Source: Diphasiastrum complanatum (lineage: Eukaryota > Streptophyta > Lycopodiopsida > Lycopodiales > Lycopodiaceae). From it: 64,000 nucleotides of DNA. The position numbers and the translations under genes are program-made. Positions 43,182-54,475 of the stretch are shown one piece after another. The notes below the pieces were generated by a model. That model was not told the origin of the DNA. It saw only the letters and a list, made by a program, of their open reading frames with translations, and made no database searches. Numbering within the stretch: position 1 is the first letter of the stretch; every line of letters starts with the position of its first letter. The stretch covers positions 36,640,035 through 36,704,034 of the forward strand of contig CM055110.1 of assembly GCA_029204225.1 (NCBI GenBank). Direction: 5' to 3'.

Positions 43182-43995
43182 AACACGAACACGAAGTGAA
43201 GGTCGAACGAGAACAATTCGTGAAGGTCAATGTCCCTTGACTCGAAGCACGAATGATTCACGAATGATTTGCAAATTGTAAGCATACCTCCAAGACTGCA
43301 AATCGCAAAGAGACGCAAAATGAATAGTTACAAAAGAAACAAAAAGAACAAAAGCAAACGGAGGAAATGAAACAAACGAAAGGGAAACATTTTGCGCTGC
43401 CAGCTGGCATCTCAACGAGCTTGGAGTCGTAGACTTCACGCCCAGGTGAAACGACAACCAATGACTGAGACTAACTGATTAGTTGATTAGCGTTAACTAG
43501 TCTTGTGATTTCTACATTTAGCCATCTTGTAAACTCCACACTGTGGAGGTATAAACTATCCTCTCTAGATTATAAAGAGACATCTGAATAGACAGAATTA
43601 CTATAAGAGACAGAGAGAGAAACGTAGTAAGTAGAGCAAGAAAAGAAAAATACTAGAAATAATAGAGCTGTGCATGAAAGTCTGCCAACGAGCAGAACAC
43701 AGCGAAAGAGTAGATTGTCATTCTGCCAACGAGCGAGACACTGACGATCTTGCTCTAAAATTAAACTAATAATACAGTCATTCCATTTTTGTGCATCTCC
43801 TTGTCTTGTGCTGTGGGTCTTGATTTCTAGAATAAAATGTATTCTGTGACGTGCAGACGCATGTCTAGGATTCTGTGAAGCTTCCACACAAAAGAAAATT
43901 CAAAGACACAAAATCATTCGCAAATATGAAGACGAAAATGAAAATGAAACAGTTTCACTTTCACAACACTGAACACAGTTTTCGCTTTCGCGATA
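43182..43995 (+). repeat. Probable 5' LTR region of L
   Basis: No coding sequence is recognised. GGTATAAACTATCC (about 43548) could be a TATA region, and the stretch ends TTTCGCGATA just before a canonical PBS. The LTR should end in CA, so its last bases may be mutated. The left boundary is not visible. Confidence 0.4.
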
Positions 43996-44007
43996 TGGTA
44001 TCAGAGC
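43996..44007 (+). other. Primer-binding site of L
   Basis: TGGTATCAGAGC on the plus strand, 54 bp before the gag ATG. Confidence 0.88.
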
Positions 44008-44060
44008 TCACAGGTTTTTACTACTAATATCCTAGCAGTGATTCTTCTAGGCAACACAAT

Positions 44061-45297
44061 ATGGTGGCTACAACAATCCAGACAAGAGTAGCAATCAGTC
44101 TTGATGGTGCAAATTACAGAATCTGGAAATTTAAAATTAAAACACTTCTGAAGGGCAAAGACATCTGGTCAGTGATCGAACTCTCAGAGGTGCAGCCTCC
44201 AAAGGAGACCTGAGGAGAGCTGAATGGATCAGAAAAGATGAGTGCGCAATGGCGATCAACGTTTTGTCTATAAATGAAGATCTACTCATGTAGATTGAAA
44301 ACTGCGAAAGTAGTCATGTAGTGTGGGAAAGATTAAAACATAAGTATGAAGTGAGGACTACAGCTTCAGTCATGAAACTTCACAATCAGCTCCAATCCAT
44401 ACGATGGGATGACAACCAGTTGGATCAGCACGTTGAGAAGATCAGAACGATCTTCGTTCAACTTGTTGCATCAGGACATGAGCACCAGATCCCAGCACTA
44501 CAACAGCTGATGTACTTCATGAAATCTCTACAGACGTCCTATTAACCATTGAGAATGCTCATACTGAGTCTACCAGATATGGCATTCGACAAAGCAGTCA
44601 GTCTTGTCGCTGATGAGAGACTGATGAGAAACGAAGGAGAGAGAAGTAGTGATCAAGAAAAGGCTCTCTTCACGAAAGGAAAGAAGAAAAACAAGAACAA
44701 GCCAAGATTCGAGAAGGCGAAGTCCTCAAATCAACAAACTTCTTCCTGCGATCACTGCCACAAACCAGGCCATACAACCAACAAACGCTGGTTTAATCCA
44801 GCAATTCCTTGCATGCACTACAAGAAGAAAGGGCATTCTACATACGATTGCAGATTCAACCCAAAAGAAAGAACAAAGCTAAAAAAACTAATGTTTCGAA
44901 GTCATCCAAGGATGTTGATAGAGGTGATGAAGTTTTCACGATACTCGATGAAGCTTCAACGAGCTACATTGAACACAACTATGATGTAGTCATTGATTCA
45001 AGAGCAACATCTCACATAACCTGCAACAAGAAGATCTTGATCGACTTTAGAGAGCTCGAAAATAATAGAGCAGTGATTCTAGGTTATGGGAGTAGACACG
45101 ATGTCAAAGGCATCGGCACTCTACAACTACGGACATTGTCAGGCCAAGCAGAGCTGCCAGGAGCACTCTATGTGCCCTCACTCAGAAAAGATCTGCTATT
45201 TGTCTCCAAGATGGCAGATCTTGGCATTCGAGCTTTGTTCGATGACAATACATGTCGCATGATCAAGAAGACGACAAATAAATTGCTGACGGTCTAG
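44061..45297 (+). pseudogene. Copia relic L: gag and protease
   Basis: Gag starts MVATTIQTRVAISLDGANYR, then WKFKIKTLLKGKDIW, LHNQLQSIRWDDNQLDQHVE. Two zinc knuckles follow, both damaged (CDHCHKPGHTTNKR, last Cys lost; CMHYKKKGHSTYDC, second Cys now Tyr). The protease reads VIDSRATSHITCNK, with the DSGA Gly changed to Arg. It ends LYVPSLRKDLLFVSKMADLG and TNKLLTV-stop at 45297, where it abuts the gag of I on the other strand. Integrase and RT are absent. Confidence 0.85.
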
Positions 45298-45619
45298 TGG
45301 TTACATCATGAGTCTCATAGAGATTTGATAACAAATCTAATGTGTCCTTAGAGGCTTTGCATGTGGTGACACGAGATATTTGGAAGTCGGCCAGATTGAG
45401 TGTGATACATGCCAAGGCCTTCTGATCCTTGATCTTCCATGCCTTTGCTTGATCACCATCTTCTGGTTCTAGGTTAGCACCTTCTACTACATCCCAAAGA
45501 TCTCTATCTATCAACATCATCTGGAGTTTTGACTTCCAAATGTAGAAGTTAGAACCATTGAACTTGTCAATGATTCTAGCCTCGTTGGGTGATGACAAAT
45601 AGTTACTTATATGAAACAT
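45263..45619 (-). pseudogene. gag N-terminus of I
   Basis: A minus-strand frame of 118 codons starts MFHISNYLSSPNEARIIDKF at 45619: NGSNFYIWKSKLQMMLIDRD, WDVVEGANLEPEDGDQAKAW, ALACITLNLADFQIS, LYETHD. It is a typical copia gag start. It is cut at about 45299 by relic L. Distance to the PBS is 54 bp, as usual for these elements. Confidence 0.85.
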
Positions 45620-45672
45620 GTTAATAGGAATACAAATGGAACAAACTTAATCTCTCGGTTTATATGAGCTAT

Positions 45673-45684
45673 GCTTTGATACCA
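45673..45684 (-). other. Primer-binding site of I
   Basis: Minus-strand TGGTATCAAAGC, three bases from the LTR end, one change from the common Met site. Confidence 0.8.
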
Positions 45685-45687
45685 ATC

Positions 45688-47168
45688 TGATGGGGCAAGG
45701 GAGATAGAAGAACAAAACGGAGAAGAGAGCAGGAATATTGCGAAACAGCTCTCTTGTCACAATGGGCTGCTAAATGCAAAACAGTCTAACGAACAACTTA
45801 TGATAAATGTCATTACAACTTTAAGTATTCTAATTGCCCAACAGGATCTTAAAAATTGATTCATACGCTCAAAAACCAAGAGTAGAGTCTATCGAAAAGA
45901 TTAGAAATGGTTCGTGTATGGTATTACTGAAAATCAGATTTAATGTGAAGTATGGTTCTGAAATAAATGGAAGAGCAGTATGATATCGCGAGTCCCTCAG
46001 GTGTCAAAGACAGCCATCGTCCGATCAGAAACTGAGGAGTCATAGATGTTCATGTTCTGATCAAAGTGAGTAAACAAGCGTGATCAAACAATGATAAAGT
46101 GCATTCAATCACAACAAGCATTCATTCTACATTATACACAGATAGAAAGCAAGTTGTTGCTATAGTACACTGAAGCACGAATAATTGTAGTTACAAACAG
46201 GTGACGACATAACTGGAAGGCTCAAATAATACATCTTATGGACAGAGCATCTCTTGTAAACTGTGTTGGATGATCTATTTATAGATTGCATCCATGTATT
46301 AACTATAATAAATGATTGTCACGTAATTAAGTAAGTCGTTGTACTTGGAAGTATATGGCTTCTGTGATAACTATACATAATGTATATTGTCAACCCATAG
46401 GGAATGTTGATGGGGACGAGGGCGTTGCAAATTCTCTCACTTTGCTTTATAAGGGAAGTGCCTTTCTCTCACTTCGCAAATTTTGGGAAGTGGCTGGGAA
46501 TGTTCCTCGTTCAAAGTAGATGACCTTCGGCATTTTTCTCTCTCTTCGGGATTTTGGGAGAAAAAGGTGAAGGTGCTCTTAGAAAAAAAAGGTTCTCTTT
46601 AAAAGACGAAGGTGTCTTTAAAACTGTTTAACTCTTGAAAATAGATGACCTTCGAGAATTTTCTCTCTCTTTGCAAACATTTCACGAACAAAGTTGAAGG
46701 TGTTAAAAAATATTTGAACTTTTGAACTATCACAAAACTGTCGCAAACATTTCACGAAAAAGTCGAGGGTGTTTGAAAATAGTTGAACTTTTGAACTACC
46801 TCGAAACTATTGCAAACATTTTGTGAAAAATTTGAGGGTGTTTAAAATAGTTGAACTTTTGGACTGTCGCGAAACTTTCGTGAAGCTATCTCAAAACTGT
46901 CTCAAACATAGTTCATTTATGTAGACTATCTCAAAAGTAATGTATTTCTGTAGACTTGTTCTAAATGCAAGTTTGTGGAAGCCCTTGAAGATGGCCAAGT
47001 CTTCAATGACTTCAAGTTATTAAACTTAACATCTGAACTTGAAATTATGACATGATTGGTTACCCTTTGCTGGAGATTAGCCGGAAGCCCGTTGTAGACG
47101 TTCTTCAAATAAGTTAGTTGTCTGAATTTGTGATTTCAAGGAGACAACTGTGGGCTTAATTTCCAACA
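45688..47168 (-). repeat. 5' LTR of I, with internal subrepeats
   Basis: 1,481 bp. It contains three tandem-like copies of a 60-70-bp unit (GTTGAACTTTTGAACT.. AACATTTC.. GTCGAGGGTGTTT) around 46,690-46,870 and shorter GAAGGTGT-CTTTAAAA repeats just before. The end nearest 47168 also occurs at 33576-33775 in H. Confidence 0.85.
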
Positions 47169-47828
47169 TGCAATGATCTTGACCAGGCCAGATATTGCAT
47201 ACGCCATTAGTTCCTTGAGCCAATACATGACCAATCTTGGCATGATCCACTACAAAGCTCTTATCAGAGTTATTAGATATGTACGAGCCACTACAGACCT
47301 TTGTATCTGCTATAATGATAGAGATCCATCTAATATCCATACTCTTCATGGATATACAAATGCAAATTGGACAGATGATATTGACACCAAAAAATTGACT
47401 TGTGGACATGTCTTTCCGCTCGACAATGGTCCAATATTTGGAACAATCGAAAGCAAACCTCCATCGCAATGTCATCTACAGAATCTAAATAAATTGTAGC
47501 CTCTCAAGCTACCAAAGAGGCAATCTGGTTGAGAAATGTACTATCTAAGATTGGTCTCAGACAATCTGCTCCAACAATGATACAGTGCGACAATCTATTG
47601 CATTGTCAATTAATCCTAGATTTCACTTTAGGAGCAAGCACATCGAGATTATGTACCACTAGATCATGAGCAAGATACTCAACAAGGAGGTAAGTCTGAC
47701 ATTTTGTAGAACCCAGTACATGGCAGATGATATATTTACAAAAGGGTTGAATCAAGAAGGACACAAGAATTTTTGTGCTATCTTAAATTTGATCATCAAG
47801 GCATGTCAAGATCCAAATTAAGTAGGGG
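47169..47828 (+). pseudogene. RT end and RNase H of J, second part
   Basis: Directly continues the frame broken at 39766: ILTRPDIAYAISSLSQYM, KALIRVIRYVRATTDLC, GYTNANWTDDID (RNase H), then damaged. Later readable text is EVMYH-like and VHGR-YIYKR (VADDIFTK in another frame). Polypurine tract AAGTAGGGG at 47819-47828. Confidence 0.88.
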
Positions 47829-48659
47829 TGTTGGATTTCTATCCTTTCTATCCCTATTCTCTACTAATCTAGATCCATTCATTAAGCTATTCCAAATATA
47901 TGTACTGTCACATACTCTGCAAAAATACAAATGAATCGGTGACAGTGTTAGTTCGGGACCATCTGGACACATTCATTCATTCAGGCGATCTCGAACAATC
48001 GGCCGCAATCCAACTATCAACATACCAACAAGTACATGTCACGACCGGACAAAATCAAATATTGTCTGACGATGACTGCCAACAACATGTAGTGCCTTAA
48101 CCTATTAAAACCATAGATTAACCATTCTTTTAATTAGTTAGACATGTTATATATCTAGCAACTTATCAGCTGTTCTGTTAGCTGAATTCTCTATCTGTTG
48201 AGAGTGCAATTGTCTTGTTTTCTTTCTCTCTGTTATCACAGAGTATTGTCTCATATAAATGCCTCTCTATCTACATTCAGACTGTATTTTCTACACAACT
48301 AATTTGTCAATGTTCCAACAATTCAAGTTGTGTATGTTGAATGCTTATTTGTTTTCATTGTCGGATAGATTCATGCTCACAGACAAAGTTATTCGTAGAT
48401 TATCTTCATGTGATTGATAGCACTACTCGATCTGTCGTTCTAATGAACGTACCCAAAATTGCTTCCGCAAAGCTGAATATGATAAATAAGATACTTCATG
48501 CATGGCTATGAAATGAATCTTCTAGATCTAGCGACTTGGAAGCTGTGATCAAGTAAGACAGATCTTGATCTATCTGAAACTGATAGACATAGTTTCATGT
48601 ACTGAGGATTCCATGTTCACTTCTCTCTGTCGCGATGGGAATGACACCGAATCCCAACA
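47829..48659 (+). repeat. 3' LTR of J
   Basis: 831 bp, TGTTGGATTTC to GAATCCCAACA. The last 23 bp match the 5' LTR remnant at 36381-36403. Confidence 0.82.
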
Positions 48660-50240
48660 TGAAGAACCATCATTATCCTCATAGCTAGCCAAATTAGCAC
48701 AAACTTAAGATGAACATCTCCAAAAAGCATATTAGATCTTGACTTAGATCTAGCATAAGAAAGCTTGCTAGACTTTGCATAAGATCCACCAGTCTTATTG
48801 ATGCTAAAAGAGAACTTTGGAAAGTTGAGACAACAAAATAGTGAGAAGAAGACTTGCACGAGATGCACACGAAAAGGCCACACTGTTGATAAGTACTAGC
48901 TCAATCCAAAGATATAATGCATCCATTGTTATAAGAAGGGTCACGCAGTTGTTGACTCTATGAAGAAATCATAACAAGAAAGCTCAGAGCAGACGGGAGA
49001 GCGGTAATAGCTCATCCTAAGTAGAGGAACCCGAGTCCTCTAAGATTGCCGAGGATAGAGCCAACAACAAGAATCTAGTAGCTTATTTCTGTACTGATGT
49101 TTGTTGGACATCAACTTCAGATACGCAAGAAATAATTCTTGATTCAGGTGCAACGTCACACTTTGTAGCAACAAGACACATGATTATTGATTATCAAGAA
49201 CCAAAATCTTCCATATATATAATTATGGGAGATGGTTCCAGAAGCATTGTGGTTAACCACCAAAGGAAGAGACAGAAGGCTCAATGACACTCTATACGTG
49301 CTCACTCTTTAGAAGGACCTACTCTATGTTTCTAAGATGGTAGATGCAGGACTAACAATCACCTTTAAAAGGCGATACCTGAGAAGTGGTGAAATCCGCA
49401 ACCACTTAATTTGTCACCACAAAAGAGCGAAAGGAGAACCTGTAACGCCTCAAGATCCGAGTACCTTCAGAACAAGCTCACCAGATCAACGAATTGATGG
49501 ATATTGTGTGGCACAAGAAACTATATCACATGAATACAGTTGCTCTATACAACACTAGCAGGAGTAGAGCATTCACTGGAGTCAATATCAAAGATGTAAC
49601 ATGCTTGAAGCCTTGCGATGCTTGTAACAAAGGCAAGATGTTACGTATACCATTTACCAAGGACTCTTTCAAAACGAAAGAACTCCTGGAACTGGTGCAC
49701 TCTGACATTTGTGGACCATTTGATGTGGTCTCCTTGAGAGGTTCAAAATACTATATCACTTTCATCCATGACTTCAGCAAGTTTGCAGTTGTATACTTTA
49801 TTCACAACAAGTGAGAGACCCTGGATAAATTCACGAAATTCGTGAGTTGGGTTGACAAATGGACTGACAAGAAGGTGAAGCAGCTGAGAACGGACAGAGG
49901 AGGAGACTACTTTGCTGAGTTTTGTACCAACAAAAGCATACTTCACTTGAAGACCACAACCTACATGCCACAATACAATGGTGTAGCAGAGAGGAGAAAT
50001 CGCATTTTCAAGGAAGCTACAAGATCCATAATGGCCTATTCAAAAGCACCGAAATTTCTACTATGACCTGCCAACATTAATGAAGGGAGCGGACCTTGAG
50101 CATCCAGAGGAAGATGTTCAAATTTTAGATGGACAAAGTGATTATTCAGATGATGAGCAGCAAGACATGTGGCCTATACCCAAGACACCTACTACTCACA
50201 CTAGTTCAGTAGTCAGCAAAGGGCAAGAGACATGACAAAG
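48660..50240 (+). pseudogene. Copia relic M: gag end to integrase
   Basis: Zinc-knuckle remnant (CTRKGHTVD, CIHCYKKGHAV), protease (EIILDSGATSHFVATR, DSGA intact), SKMVDAGLTITFKRR, GAG-pre-integrase (DIVWHKKLYHMNTVALYN, CDACNKGKML), integrase (VHSDICGPFDVVSL, FIHDFSKFAVVYF, LRTDRGGDYFAEF, YMPQYNGVAERRNRIFKE). D-D-E residues persist, and the FIDDFS Asp is His. A TGA falls after FIHNK. After APKFLL the text skips to an acidic linker (EEDVQILDGQSDYSDDEQQD) and ends. Confidence 0.87.
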
Positions 50241-50463
50241 ACAAGGCCATCGGTCTTAATAAATGTTATTTTGAAATGACAATGATATTTTGAATTTGTT
50301 CTAAAATTATATTCTGAAAAATAATGAATATTATTAAAATTGGTAATATTTTTTATCTGTTAAAATATTAAAATCTATTAATAAAATTTCAAGTTCTTAA
50401 TTATGACGAAACTAAAGATAAGATTCTTATTTAAAAAATTTAAATTTTTCAAAAGTCATGTAA
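50241..50463. other. AT-rich spacer, nothing recognised
   Basis: TATTAAAAT-type text between M and the U border. Confidence 0.5.
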
Positions 50464-51589
50464 ATGCGATGACATTTGTTTTGGGACTTTGACCTAAAAA
50501 AGAGTAATATTTTTTGTTACTTTTTCAACTATCTATTTTTAGGCCAAAATCATGGTTTTTTTTTGTTGATTTCTAAATTATATTCAAAAAAAGTGCCCAA
50601 AAATGCATTTTTTTTTGTTACTACAAGTATTTTTTTTAAAACTTCATCAGAATAAAAACTAAAACAACATTTCAAGACAACACAAAATTTTTGAGAATCC
50701 AAATCTCATATAAATACAAAAGGGCTCCAATTATGTTTATATATTATTTTTTCAAAGTACATTTTTCAAGAAATTTTTAGTAATGTCTCTCAATTTAGAA
50801 CTTGACATATTCTTAACACTCTTATTTTAGTTGATGAAGTGGATAACCCGTTTTTTCATCAGAGTCGACTAGCATTTTTTTTAATAGTCTATTTTTCGAA
50901 AAAATTTAATAATGTTTCTCAATTTGGAATTTTATATATTATAAATACTCTTTTTTATAATGGCGATATTGAAGACTTGTCTTCTTTATCAAAATTAACT
51001 AATATATTTTCATTTTAATCGGCTTCTAATATTGACAAGAAATTTTTTAAATCGGCTTTCTTCCGTCGACGATAAATTCAGAACAATTGTTCTCTCATTA
51101 ATCCAAGTCATTCTTTCAAAATAGATATTGTTGACTTTCGAAAATGGTTAGGCATGTCGCTTTAAAATTAAACATTAAAACATCCATATTTGTTAGATCA
51201 AAATCATCATTCTTTAATTGATTTTTTTCACAATGAATTTCTCTTGCTCTTTGGATCTAATTGTAACATTTCTTATTCGAATATTTCTAAAAAATATTAG
51301 TTGACATAGTGTGCAACAAATAGACCCATGATATTTTTGTCTGTTTTTTGTTTAAATAAAGTTTAACACTTATACAAATCACAACATATGTTTTCTCCTA
51401 TTTTTGGAGGCCAAAAAGTACAACAATACTTTCAACTTGAAGTTCAATAAGATTAACGCACGTTTCAACTCGTTCTTCCTAAGAAAACTTTCAAACATAT
51501 CATTTTTATTCAATCTACAAAAAATGAATTATTTGTAATACATTTTACATTATTTGTGAATTATCATATTGCTCTTATGTATAAAATTT

Positions 51590-51910
51590 TAGTTATATTT
51601 TTTTAATTTTTAATTTTAAATATTTAAATTCTTGATTTTTTATTTTTTTAATGTATTTGCTAATATTTTTAATTTTTTGTTTCTAAATTTTATTATTCAT
51701 TATTTGCAAATTTTGAGATTTTTAATAAATTTGTATTCTTTTTTAAGAAAAATTAAATTTAATGGTTTTTTAATGTTTTGTTTTTTTAATATTTTCAACA
51801 TTTATGGAGTCTATAATTTTTTTTATTTTTTTTCCTTTTTAATTTTGATTTTTAAATTTTTAGTTTTTTGTTGTTTTAATTTCTTAATTTTGTTTTAATA
51901 TTTAAGTTTT
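51590..51910. repeat. T-rich low-complexity tract
   Basis: About 320 bp dominated by TTTTTAAT and TTTTAATTTT runs. The 88-codon Phe-rich frame inside is an artefact of composition. Confidence 0.8.
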
Positions 51911-51935
51911 TAAAACTTCTACGTGCGCTCTTTTA

Positions 51936-52245
51936 CTATGCTGAGCATAGCAAAAGAACTGACATGGAAGTTCGTTTTGCTATGCTGAGCATAGCAAAAG
52001 TTTTTGTGGTATGCTCAGCATAAGAATGACACATTGGGCCGTTGTCATCTTTTTAAACAACTTTTGAAGCTATGCTCAACATAGAAATGAGCACAGATTG
52101 TCGTCGTTTTTTTCGACAATTTTCGAAGCTATGCTCAGCATAGGAATGAGCATGGGCCGTCGTCGGCTTTTGTCAACAACTTTCGAAACTATACTCAACA
52201 TAGGAATGAGCATGGGCCATCGTCGCTAGTAGTCCTAAAAAGATT
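51936..52245. repeat. Palindrome array of U copy 2, about 60-bp period
   Basis: Copies of CTATGCT-S-AGCATAG start at 51936, 51980, 52009, 52070, 52129 and 52189. The last four are spaced 61, 59 and 60 bp in tandem units that also share GAATGAGCATGGGCCGTCGT. The copy at 51980 extends to a longer palindrome (TTTTGCTATGCT-G-AGCATAGCAAAA). Confidence 0.85.
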
Positions 52246-52440
52246 TTAAGGCATTTTGGCGACAGTGTCGCTTTTTTTCGAAAGGCAAAAAACTCGCCAG
52301 TAGTCCTAAAAAGGTTTTAAGGCATTTTGGTGACAATGTCACTTTTTTTCAAAAAGTGAAAAAGCCAATAGTAGTCCTAAAAAAATTTTTAAGGCATTTT
52401 GGTGAGAGTGTTGGTTTTTTCCGAAAGCAAAAAAGCCGAC
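52228..52440. repeat. 71-bp tandem repeat, three units
   Basis: Units begin AGTAGTCCTAAAAA at 52228, 52299 and 52370 and contain TTTTAAGGCATTTTGG. Further degenerate pieces continue to about 52,560. Confidence 0.85.
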
Positions 52441-52834
52441 TTTAGGGCAAAAACTAGTTCTAAGAGAAACATCGCTTTTCTAAGGGTGAGTGTCCCTTTT
52501 TCTAAGGGTCTAAACCTCTGTAAGGCATTTTAGGAACATTGTTGTCTTTTTTGCAAAAATGTGAAAAATGCGACAATGTCGGGAAAAGACAGATTTATTT
52601 TCTAAGTGTTTCAGACCTAGGTTTGAATTTTTCTCATGACCCAAAAATGTGAATTGTGTGACAAAACAGTTCAAAAATGCAGACTTTGTGAAACATTGTT
52701 CAAAATGCACAGTGGCGAAAAACAGCAAAGGAAAAACTAAGAAAAAATGCTAAGGCTTTGAAAGATAGAAACTAAGAGTTTCTTCAGCTCCTAGTATTTT
52801 TCTGACTCCTAAGCTTGCACGTTGCTTCTCAAAG

Positions 52835-53765
52835 ATTTCCTTGTCAATTGATGCACTATCTTGAAGTAAACGTTTGAATCTAAATTTACCCTCGCTAATA
52901 TAACCTTGGGGTTTCACCATCTAAATGTCTTCTTCAATAACTCCCTTGAAATATGTTGTATGATGTATTTCCAAATCTGTTGCAGTAGCAAACGATAATA
53001 AAAGTCAAATAAAAGAATGCTTGACTACTGGACTGAAAGTCTCAGTGTAATCGACGTTGTATACCTGAGAAAATCCTCTGGTGACAAGTCGAGCTTTTCT
53101 TCTATCGATTCTTCCATCTGCTTTGTACTTGACTTTGAAAATCCATTTGCAATCAACTACATTTTTGCTAGCAGGTAATTCGACAATCGTCCATGTCTAG
53201 TTCTTGGTAAGAGATGAATTTCTATAGATCAAAATCTAGCTAACTGAGTGCCTCTTCGATAGTCGTCGGCTTGTGAACAAGGTAGGCTGCAGACTCATCG
53301 ATATACCTGATAGGTGGTCTGCTAGCTCTTGATGATCTTATGAAAAATAAAGGAAGTTGATCATTTCCATCATACTATAGTTGCTGAACTGCAAAATCAT
53401 CATCTTCTGATTCACCATTGATATGTTTTTCGTCGAGAGTAGATTCGCTTGGACCTTCAATGGGAATAGTCGACTGAGGAACTAAAAAGTTCAATATGTA
53501 AGGGAATCTGACAGGTTGGTTACATGGGCATTGTCTTTTCCTTTGAGGTCGATAAACTGATCTTCGATGAAGATGACATCCCGGCTAGTGAATATCTTTG
53601 ACTTGATGGGATCGAACAACTTGTAGGCTTGATCTAAAGTAGTTTAGCTGATGAAAATACATTTGATACTCTGGAAGTCGAGCTTCTTCCTGAGATCATG
53701 AGAAATCTGCACATAAGCAGTACATCCAAAACTCGTAAGTGTGAAGAATTGAAAAAGATTATCTA
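52835..53765 (-). pseudogene. Copia relic S: RT start and integrase end
   Basis: Minus-strand text: integrase end and following block (FQFFTLTSFGCTAYVQISHD, YKLFDPIKSKIFTSRDVIF), linker, then RT ([52 protein letters not shown]) and part of the palm (GVIEEDI-MVKPQGYI). Several frames. Cut near 52835. The integrase core lies beyond the solo LTR, at 54476 and up. Confidence 0.82.
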
Positions 53766-54475
53766 TGTTAGATATAGGGGTCTTATGTTTTTCATATCAA
53801 GCATCTGGGTGTAGGATGTTGATAGAAACAAATTTGGCATAGATGGCAAATTATGCATTTTCACTTGTAATGCCACTATTGAGCCAAAATAGAGTAAGAG
53901 GCTAAACTCGTGCCAATTAGAGTGTAGACAAGTGTAATGCTTTTGTTTGATGAATTCTAAGAGGTCCAATAGGATTTAGAGGTGGAACCATGTGAGGTCC
54001 AATAGGAATTTGAGGTTTGCTTGAATATAGTCCAATAGAATTAAGAGGTGCATGGATCAATGGTCCAATAGGATTAAGAGGTGACAAAGTGTGGTCCAAT
54101 CATAGTTAAGCATAGTGGTAGCTCATGGATCTACTAGTATCATTGTACTCCTCATTTTGGATCTAATTGATTTGGTGATTGTGTGGATTTTGAGTGTCAT
54201 TGGATTTCTAGCTTTCTCTCTCTACCCGAGAACTCATGATGGTTTTTCTCTCTCTAATCAAGGAGAGCAGCTTGTTTCTACTTAGAATAATTTTTGAATA
54301 CTTCCCACACATGTGAATGAGAGTTGGAAGTGATTGAATGCATATAGTAGTGTGTTTTTGCCACAGAATCAAAGATAGATCTTGAATCTCAATCTAGTCT
54401 TGATCTTGGTGCATCTACACACCTTAGGAGATCACAAGTACATGTTGTGGACAATCCACACGTGTGAAATCAACA
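53766..54475 (+). repeat. Solo LTR inserted in S
   Basis: 710 bp from TGTTAGATATAGG to GTGTGAAATCAACA interrupts the integrase frame of S. The end is related to the N LTR (59142 on, reverse orientation: CACACGTGTG, ATCTCCTAAG). No PBS or coding adjoins, so it is a solo LTR. A run of repeats GTCCAATAGGATTTAGAGGTG-like (shortened) recurs four times at 53,970-54,090. Flanking five bases do not match, so the target duplication has decayed or boundaries are off by a few bases. Confidence 0.65.

Larger units (their letters stand above)
39767..47168 (-). mobile_element. Copia LTR retrotransposon I, nested in J
   Basis: TSD TGCAA at 39762-39766 and 47169-47173. The left LTR (3', from 39767, TGATGGGACAAGG) is cut at about 40875. 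The right LTR (5', 45688-47168) is complete at 1,481 bp and ends TTTCCAACA in plus text. The PBS (TGGTATCAAAGC, minus strand) and gag follow the right LTR inward. The interior between 40876 and 45262 is occupied by other copia relics (K minus, L plus), so I was heavily rearranged. Confidence 0.85.
36381..48659 (+). mobile_element. Copia LTR retrotransposon J, hosting I
   Basis: Only the last 23 bp of the 5' LTR remain (36381-36403, ending GAATCCCAACA). A decayed PBS, leader, gag, integrase and RT follow. The element is interrupted at 39766 by I, and resumes at 47169 with the RT end, RNase H, polypurine tract (AAGTAGGGG) and a full 3' LTR (47829-48659, TGTTGGATTTC to GAATCCCAACA). Coding text is scattered over three frames with many stops. 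The LTR ends match (AATGACAyyGAATCCCAACA), tying both halves to one element. Confidence 0.85.
50464..52735. mobile_element. Family U, copy 2 (shortened)
   Basis: Starts with the border string GCGATGACATTTGTTTTGGG and is collinear with 15207-15900: the minus-strand C-terminal text is readable (VKNMSSSKLRDITKNFLKN near 50,800) and a tandem duplicate of it follows near 50,880-50,960. The central coding part is missing. After a T-rich stretch come six palindromes (51936-52203) and a 71-bp tandem repeat (52228-52440). The right boundary is not defined, and 52735 is where relic S is about to begin. Confidence 0.55.

Noticed and set aside
51632-51898. 88-codon Phe-rich plus-strand frame
   Set aside because: Artefact of a T-rich low-complexity tract.
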